Shown here: in pieces, positions 14,113-18,845 of the stretch | Layout of the letters: each line of letters starts with the position of its first letter | Numbering within the stretch: the first letter of the stretch is position 1 | Assembly (NCBI GenBank): GCA_023250585.1 | Contig: JAHFAK010000007.1 | Coordinates: 19,282-38,126, forward strand | DNA length: 18,845 nucleotides | Origin: Deltaproteobacteria bacterium | GTDB lineage: Bacteria > Bdellovibrionota_F > JAHFAK01 | Direction: 5' to 3' | Notes under the pieces: generated by a model | Told to the model about the DNA's origin: nothing | Seen by the model: only the letters and a program-made list of their open reading frames with translations | The model's database searches: none | Made by a program: the position numbers and the translations under genes

Positions 14113-17100
14113 ATTACGAACAAATTTTTATAGCAAGTTGTTATTGAGTATTATTTGTTTTTCTTTAATACCAACATTATTGTTGATACTAATAGTTTGC
14201 TGTATTTATTCTACTAAATATAATTATGAACTCGAACGTTATTCAATGACTTCTTTACAATTAGTAAGAAGCAATATCCGCACTTATCTTGATAAAGCTC
14301 TTGGAGAAGCCCTTGTTATTGCAAAAATGCAATCAATTAATAATGCTATCTTAAATAGAAAAATAGATGAACTTCAAATGCTTACGTTCGAACTTAAATC
14401 AGCCATCAACGCTGATTTACTTATTATAACAGATGATAATGGTAAAGTTATTACTCAAGCTAAAGATGTACAGAAATATTTACGTTTAATTCTTAGCGAG
14501 AAAAATTTTTCTAAGATTATCATAGAAAATAAGTTTAATAAAGAAATCATTGAAAATGATGATGAAGTATTATTAGTAGCAACGGTTCCTGTATTTAATT
14601 GGGTTGCAAATGGTACAATAACCGTTGGGTACAGACTTAATAAAGAAAGATTAAGCTTAGTCAAAGATTTTCTAGGTTTGGATATTATACTTTTACATAA
14701 AGATGGATCACATAAACATACCTATAGTAATAGTAACTCTGGGATTCAAAAAGTTATTAAACTTCTTATATCAATGAGAGGTATAAATGAAAATAGAACA
14801 CGTTTTTTTAGAGAAAAAGTAAATAATGAATTACAGCAATTTATTGTAGCTCCTCTCAGTGAATCTTCTAAGAAAACTATTATAGCTGTGAGTTCACCAA
14901 TACGATCTTGGTATATTGAATTTTTACAGTTTCAATATACCTTTATTGTACTAATCATTGTTCTAATAATCTCTCTCATCTTTTCTGCGTATAAGTGGGG
15001 AAGAAAAATAACAAAACCATTATATGCAATTTTAGATATTGCTAAACAGGAGAATGAGTTAGACAGTTGTTTTAAAGAAGATGACTTATATACATTAGAT
15101 GAATTTGAAAAGATTGGATATGCTTTTAAAAGGATGGCAAAAAAGATTAAACAACAATCCCGTCTTGCCGCGATAGGCAGCACAACAGCAATCCTAGCTC
15201 ATGATGTGCGTAAGCCGTTCACGAAACTCAAAGCATTGCTCAATTATTTTGATGAATACAAACAATCACCGGTAAAGCTTGAGAATGCGAAGCAAGAAAT
15301 AGAGAAGTCTATTAAGCAAGTTGAGAGCATGATCAATGACATCATGGATTTCTCACGAGAAGTAAAACTTGAGACCAAGCCTGTGCCGCTTGTTCAGCTG
15401 TTTGATTTTTCTATTCGACAGATAACACAAGGGCATGATGAGAGTCTGATTATGTTTGAATATAATGTGAGTCATAGTAAAAAGCCTCGTGTTGATGATG
15501 AGCGAATGTCGCGAGTATTTTCGAATATTATAGGCAATGGCATTGAAGCGATCACGGTTATAGGGAAGAAGAATACGGGAACGATTACGATAACAACAAA
15601 AGATATTCAAAGAGAAGATACGTCATTCATTGAGATAACAATAGCCAATGATGGACCTTTGTTCAAAGAAGAAGATATTCCCAATTTATTTGAGTCATTT
15701 TTCACAAAAGGTAAACGAAAGGGAACAGGACTTGGGCTTGCATCAGCACAAAAGATTATCAATTTACACGGTGGCACTATTACTGCCCACAATAAATCTC
15801 ATGATACAGGAGTAGAGTTTGTAATGACAGTACCTGCATCGGATGAGAAAGAAAGAATAGATCTGACTATACTACCGAAGAATAGCAAAGAAGCAGCGTT
15901 TATAGAATTAAAGAAAGACACACGAGAACTTGATCGAATCATTGAGACAATACAGAATAAGCGATTCAAGATATTACTTTTAGAAGACGAGGCATTGTAT
16001 CGGAGCGCAGTAAAGAGCATGATACAAAAGGATGAAACCCTTCGCAATATCATTACTCTGTATGATGCGCATACGGTGGATGAGGCATTAGAGATAGTAG
16101 AGAAAGAAAATATCTCTCATGCAATAGTTGATATTGATTTAGGTGATGTACAAAACGGCTTTGATTTTCTTGTATATCTTTCCCAAAACCTAAAAACGAA
16201 AAACCAAAAACTATCATGCATGATTCATTCTAATCGCCATTTAGATGAATTCCGGCAAAAGGCATTTTCATTAGGAGCAAAAGCATTTGTTCCTAAGCCT
16301 TTGGCGTTAGAACATTTGGTGGATTTTCTATCGGTTAGCGGCTTGCCCTGCGTAGCACCTGACCTTCATAGCTCTCCGAGCGAAGTAGGTTTGGCAAAGC
16401 AGGCTGATGGGTCAGAGGTTAGCGTCGTAGAAGAAACACGCAAACCGTTAACCGAAAACCACAAGCCAAGAATCCTTGTTATCGATGATGATCCAATACT
16501 ACTGAAAGTAACGGGAGATATTGTTGGACGTACATTTTACGGTGCTACCGTACTTGAAGCGAAAAGCCCAGAACAAGCAATGGACATGCTTCATGACCAA
16601 CAATTCGATTACATCTTGTGCGATATCAATTTCGATAATAGTCCTATGAATGGCTATGAGTTTGTTCATACACTACGAAAGGATACTCCAGGATCAAAGA
16701 TATATCTCGTATCATCGACACCTACTGAATTAGCGTATGATGAAGCAATGCGAGCTGGAGCAGATGGATATATAGAACAGCCAATATCGAAAGAGAAGAT
16801 ACGGACGCTGAGTAGTATTTTTCCTTATGCTCTCCGAACTACGGAGATAGAAAAAGCACGAGCACCTAAAACCCAAAATCTCAAACCGAATCTTCTTCTG
16901 TGTCGTGTCTTTCATGATATGAAGAAACTGCACCTGTTCATGGATAGTTTTATACGAGAATCACAAGGAGAGAATTTGAATGAGTGGAAAGAATTATTGA
17001 AACTTTATGGGGATTATTCATTACGAGTTACGAATCTGTTTCGAGAGTATTTACGAAAGCGTGAAGTAATAATAGATGATGAGGCATTAATGAAAAAGCT

Positions 17101-17200
17101 TAATGCCGAAGCGAAAGCATTGAAAGAAGGGCTTGAGCATGTAATGCTACGAGCCAATACGGAAGGAACCTATGAAGCATCAGAATTTACTCATTGTTGA
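14063..17200 (+). CDS. Hybrid sensor histidine kinase with two receiver domains
   Basis: A 1045-residue membrane kinase. TM1 is at about residues 26-50, an extracytoplasmic Cache-like sensor at 51-288 and TM2 at 292-312, followed by a short HAMP-like linker. The DHp domain has AHDVRKP (His380). The ATPase has N-box NIIGNGIEA (488-496) and GTGLGLA (from Gly554). Receiver 1 runs 634-755 (Glu641, Asp642, phospho-Asp690, Lys745). Receiver 2 runs 801-920 (Asp808-810, phospho-Asp854), but Gln906 stands where the conserved Lys is expected. A helical C-terminal domain from about 935 carries FHDMKKLHLF (His951). It overlaps its neighbours on both sides (50 bp, 29 bp). Base composition shifts near 15150. 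It presumably phosphorylates the next gene's product. Confidence 0.9.
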   Translation: MKVTKVIHRSFLVFTNKLRTNFYSKLLLSIICFSLIPTLLLILIVCCIYSTKYNYELERYSMTSLQLVRSNIRTYLDKALGEALVIAKMQSINNAILNRKIDELQMLTFELKSAINADLLIITDDNGKVITQAKDVQKYLRLILSEKNFSKIIIENKFNKEIIENDDEVLLVATVPVFNWVANGTITVGYRLNKERLSLVKDFLGLDIILLHKDGSHKHTYSNSNSGIQKVIKLLISMRGINENRTRFFREKVNNELQQFIVAPLSESSKKTIIAVSSPIRSWYIEFLQFQYTFIVLIIVLIISLIFSAYKWGRKITKPLYAILDIAKQENELDSCFKEDDLYTLDEFEKIGYAFKRMAKKIKQQSRLAAIGSTTAILAHDVRKPFTKLKALLNYFDEYKQSPVKLENAKQEIEKSIKQVESMINDIMDFSREVKLETKPVPLVQLFDFSIRQITQGHDESLIMFEYNVSHSKKPRVDDERMSRVFSNIIGNGIEAITVIGKKNTGTITITTKDIQREDTSFIEITIANDGPLFKEEDIPNLFESFFTKGKRKGTGLGLASAQKIINLHGGTITAHNKSHDTGVEFVMTVPASDEKERIDLTILPKNSKEAAFIELKKDTRELDRIIETIQNKRFKILLLEDEALYRSAVKSMIQKDETLRNIITLYDAHTVDEALEIVEKENISHAIVDIDLGDVQNGFDFLVYLSQNLKTKNQKLSCMIHSNRHLDEFRQKAFSLGAKAFVPKPLALEHLVDFLSVSGLPCVAPDLHSSPSEVGLAKQADGSEVSVVEETRKPLTENHKPRILVIDDDPILLKVTGDIVGRTFYGATVLEAKSPEQAMDMLHDQQFDYILCDINFDNSPMNGYEFVHTLRKDTPGSKIYLVSSTPTELAYDEAMRAGADGYIEQPISKEKIRTLSSIFPYALRTTEIEKARAPKTQNLKPNLLLCRVFHDMKKLHLFMDSFIRESQGENLNEWKELLKLYGDYSLRVTNLFREYLRKREVIIDDEALMKKLNAEAKALKEGLEHVMLRANTEGTYEASEFTHC
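16363..16389. repeat. Palindromic repeat inside the kinase coding sequence
   Basis: A hairpin unit of the form CCTTCATAGCTC-tcc-GAGCGAAGTAGG (one 3-nt bulge) is translated as part of the linker between the two receiver domains. It resembles the intergenic unit at 2011-2036 (CCCTCCGTAGCC-tt-GGCGAAGGAGGG), with TAGC...GCGAAG-AGG in common. It may mark an in-frame insertion of a dispersed palindrome into a tolerant protein linker. Confidence 0.5.
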
Positions 17201-18596
17201 TGATGAGGTACAAATGAGACAGGAAATTAAGACAGTATTGAGTTCACATTTTACTCTTTATGAAGCATCCGATAGTAATCGAGCGATACAGCTTGTCGAA
17301 GAGAAAGAGATTGATATTGTGCTTTTGGATATATGGCTTGGAGATGAGGTCAATGGCATAGAAACTCTCGGAAAGATACAACGACTCGATAGGGATATTG
17401 AAGTAATCATGATATCGAGCGATGATTCACTGGATCTCATAAATCAATGTGTTGATAGGGGGGTATATACGTATATTAAAAAACCGATTCAGAAAGATGA
17501 ATTACTGATTGCAACACATATAAGTAAGAAGATACGTCAGAAGATCTATGAGTGTCGTATTAACGAAGATCTACATCGAATGCATGAAATATCGCCGGAA
17601 GAACTCGTTGGAAAAAGTAAGACAATCGAAGGCGCAAATCGCGCAATTATGCAATTAGGGAAATATCACACTATAACAATACTCATTCGAGGAGAAAGCG
17701 GTACAGGCAAAGAGCTGGTAGCCCGAGCGCTTCATAAGGAATATGGGAATAATAATCGGCCCTTTGTTGCAGTTAATTGTGGGGCATTATCTCCGAGTTT
17801 AATGGAGAGTGAATTATTTGGGCATGAAAAAGGTTCATTTACAGGAGCAGATCGGCGAAAGCTTGGGATTTTTGAATTAGGAAATGGTGGGGATATATTT
17901 TTAGATGAGATAGCGGAATTGCCCATTGATTGCCAGGCAAAACTCTTACGCGTACTTGACGGGAGTGGATTTATGCGGGTTGGTGGGAGTCGATTACTTT
18001 TTTCTGATTTTCGACTCATCCTTGCAACGAATAAAAACCTGGAAGAAATGGTTCTTGTAGAGAAGTTTCGTGAAGATTTATATCATCGAATAAATGCGCA
18101 TACGATTTATTTACCACCACTTAGAGAGCGCATTGAAGATATAGGAATGCTTTGTGAGTATCTTTTACAAAAGATTTGCAAGAGATTACGAATAAGTCCC
18201 AAACAATGTTCAGAGAAAGTTATTGCCTATTTTGAAAAACTTTCGTGGAAGGGAAATGTCCGAGAGCTCAGGAATATGCTTGAGAATATGGCGGTCAATG
18301 CATCGAGTAATATCTTAGAAGCTCATGATTTACAAAGTCTTGAGGTTGATAGCTTAGTCACTCAAAGATCCCAGGACACAAGAACCCAAACCTTGGCACA
18401 ACAAAGTGGCATTGGTTTAAGTCTGTATAAAGCATCACAAGCCGAAGGGTTATCACATGCACTTGATCATTTTGAAAAGGAAGCTCTTTCATTTGCCATT
18501 CAATCACATGATCAATTAACTCAGGTTGCAAAAACCATGAAGATGTCGAGAACAACACTTTTTCTGAAAATGAAGAAGTATAATTTGATGTCATAG
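17172..18596 (+). CDS. NtrC-family sigma-54-dependent response regulator
   Basis: A 474-residue activator with three domains. The receiver occupies residues 1-120 (acidic Asp10, Asp11, Glu12; phospho-Asp53; Ser82/83; Lys104). The AAA+ sigma-54 interaction domain has Walker A GESGTGK (174-180), GSFTGA (221-226, the sigma-54 contact loop, a variant of GAFTGA) and Walker B DIFLDE (241-246), then ILATNKNLEE and FREDLYHRINAHTIYLPPLRER. A Fis-type helix-turn-helix ends the protein (QLTQVAKTMKMSRTTLFLKM). All parts are intact. AAGGAA 4 nt upstream sets the start, which overlaps the kinase gene by 29 bp. Likely targets are the two sigma-54 promoters in this window, through the TGTTY-N8-AAACA dyads. 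Confidence 0.95.
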   Translation: MKHQNLLIVDDEVQMRQEIKTVLSSHFTLYEASDSNRAIQLVEEKEIDIVLLDIWLGDEVNGIETLGKIQRLDRDIEVIMISSDDSLDLINQCVDRGVYTYIKKPIQKDELLIATHISKKIRQKIYECRINEDLHRMHEISPEELVGKSKTIEGANRAIMQLGKYHTITILIRGESGTGKELVARALHKEYGNNNRPFVAVNCGALSPSLMESELFGHEKGSFTGADRRKLGIFELGNGGDIFLDEIAELPIDCQAKLLRVLDGSGFMRVGGSRLLFSDFRLILATNKNLEEMVLVEKFREDLYHRINAHTIYLPPLRERIEDIGMLCEYLLQKICKRLRISPKQCSEKVIAYFEKLSWKGNVRELRNMLENMAVNASSNILEAHDLQSLEVDSLVTQRSQDTRTQTLAQQSGIGLSLYKASQAEGLSHALDHFEKEALSFAIQSHDQLTQVAKTMKMSRTTLFLKMKKYNLMS

Positions 18597-18602
18597 AATC
18601 AA

Positions 18603-18620
18603 TGTTCGAGAAATGAAACA
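18603..18620. promoter_or_regulatory. Upstream activator dyad at the second sigma-54 promoter
   Basis: TGTTCGAGAAATGAAACA, 18 bp, matching 12 of 18 bases of the dyad at 10821-10838. Its centre is about 127 bp from the GC of the -12 element, the same offset as dyad 1 at the operon promoter. A weak half-site (GTTCA at 18635-18639) lies where the second dyad would be expected. Confidence 0.5.
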
Positions 18621-18723
18621 CAATAATCTCAGAAGTTCATATACTACCATTGTTCATTGAGTGTCTGCAGAGATAGTAAAGCGCAAGCACAGTAATCCCA
18701 GAGAATTATATTTTTCTAAAATT

Positions 18724-18740
18724 TTGGCATGGATCTTGCT
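18724..18740 (+). promoter_or_regulatory. Sigma-54 promoter of the gene at 18788
   Basis: TTGGCATGGATCTTGCT has the -24 GG (18726-18727) and -12 GC (18738-18739) at the canonical offset and differs from the promoter at 10912-10928 at only two positions. The start site should be near 18751, giving a leader of about 37 nt ending in AGGAGG (18775-18780), 7 nt before the ATG. Confidence 0.8.
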
Positions 18741-18787
18741 TTTCTCATTTGTACCTGGGGATAACAATTTCAATAGGAGGATTTTGT

Positions 18788-18845
18788 ATGAAGCGAGCAT
18801 TTATCACGGAACATGGGCCATTGGTACGAAGGCTATCAGAGTTAC
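18788..18845 (+). CDS. Start of an unidentified gene, cut by the window end
   Basis: ATG at 18788 behind a perfect AGGAGG opens a frame beginning MKRAFITEHGPLVRRLSEL that runs off the window. Nineteen residues are too few to recognise a family; there is no signal peptide in what is visible. The sigma-54 promoter and activator dyad make it the likely output gene of the two-component system just upstream. Confidence 0.6.
   Translation, partial: MKRAFITEHGPLVRRLSEL

Overview
The window reads as chromosomal DNA of an AT-rich bacterium, probably from a poorly characterised or uncultivated lineage. A Gram-negative-type envelope is suggested by a predicted small lipoprotein, an exported solute-binding protein and a transmembrane sensor kinase. 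The scattered GC-rich palindromes of the GTCATCCCG...CGGGGATCC and GTCATTCC...GGAATGAC kinds would fit host-associated or reduced-genome groups, Dependentiae being one possibility. No rRNA or other phylogenetic anchor is present, so this placement is a weak inference.

Layout. (1) 1-914: the end of a small repeat, then an agmatinase-family gene. (2) 911-2823, minus strand: two toxin-antitoxin-like pairs, TumE-like toxin with a winged-helix antitoxin and MNT nucleotidyltransferase with HEPN, separated by about 510 bp that carries a cluster of GC-rich hairpins. (3) 2883-5337, minus strand: a compact overlapping housekeeping run, yceD (DUF177) - rpmF - rpiB - glyA. (4) 5384-5508: a 125-bp palindromic element; then a small predicted lipoprotein gene (minus) and rsmB (plus). 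(5) 7350-7887: a HigB/HigA-like toxin-antitoxin pair, followed by a 161-bp miniature element with 21-bp terminal inverted repeats and a perfect 8-bp target duplication (IS66-like ends). (6) 8117-10547: nucleoside catabolism genes deoB - punA - cdd, then a second 125-bp element. (7) 10548-18787: the most interesting part, a sigma-54-controlled operon: PfkB-type sugar kinase - MtnB/fuculose-phosphate-aldolase-like enzyme - extracellular sugar-binding protein - hybrid histidine kinase (sensor, DHp/ATPase, two receivers, C-terminal helical domain) - NtrC-type sigma-54 activator. (8) 18788-end: the first codons of a gene behind a second, nearly identical sigma-54 promoter.

How it fits together. 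Both sigma-54 promoters (10912-10928 and 18724-18740) carry matching upstream dyads of the form TGTTY-N8-AAACA. One dyad lies about 127 bp from the -12 GC at both promoters, and the operon promoter has a second dyad 31 bp (three helical turns) closer. The simplest reading is a self-contained sensory circuit. The binding protein captures an extracellular ligand and, with no permease encoded beside it, signals through the adjacent hybrid kinase. The kinase phosphorylates the sigma-54 activator, which then raises its own operon and the gene starting at 18788. The kinase plus class II aldolase pair would handle a sugar or sugar phosphate, conceivably a pentose of nucleoside or 5-deoxy/methylthioribose origin. 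Base composition changes abruptly inside the kinase gene near 15150, at the border between the sensor and the catalytic core, which suggests that the input module was acquired or swapped separately.
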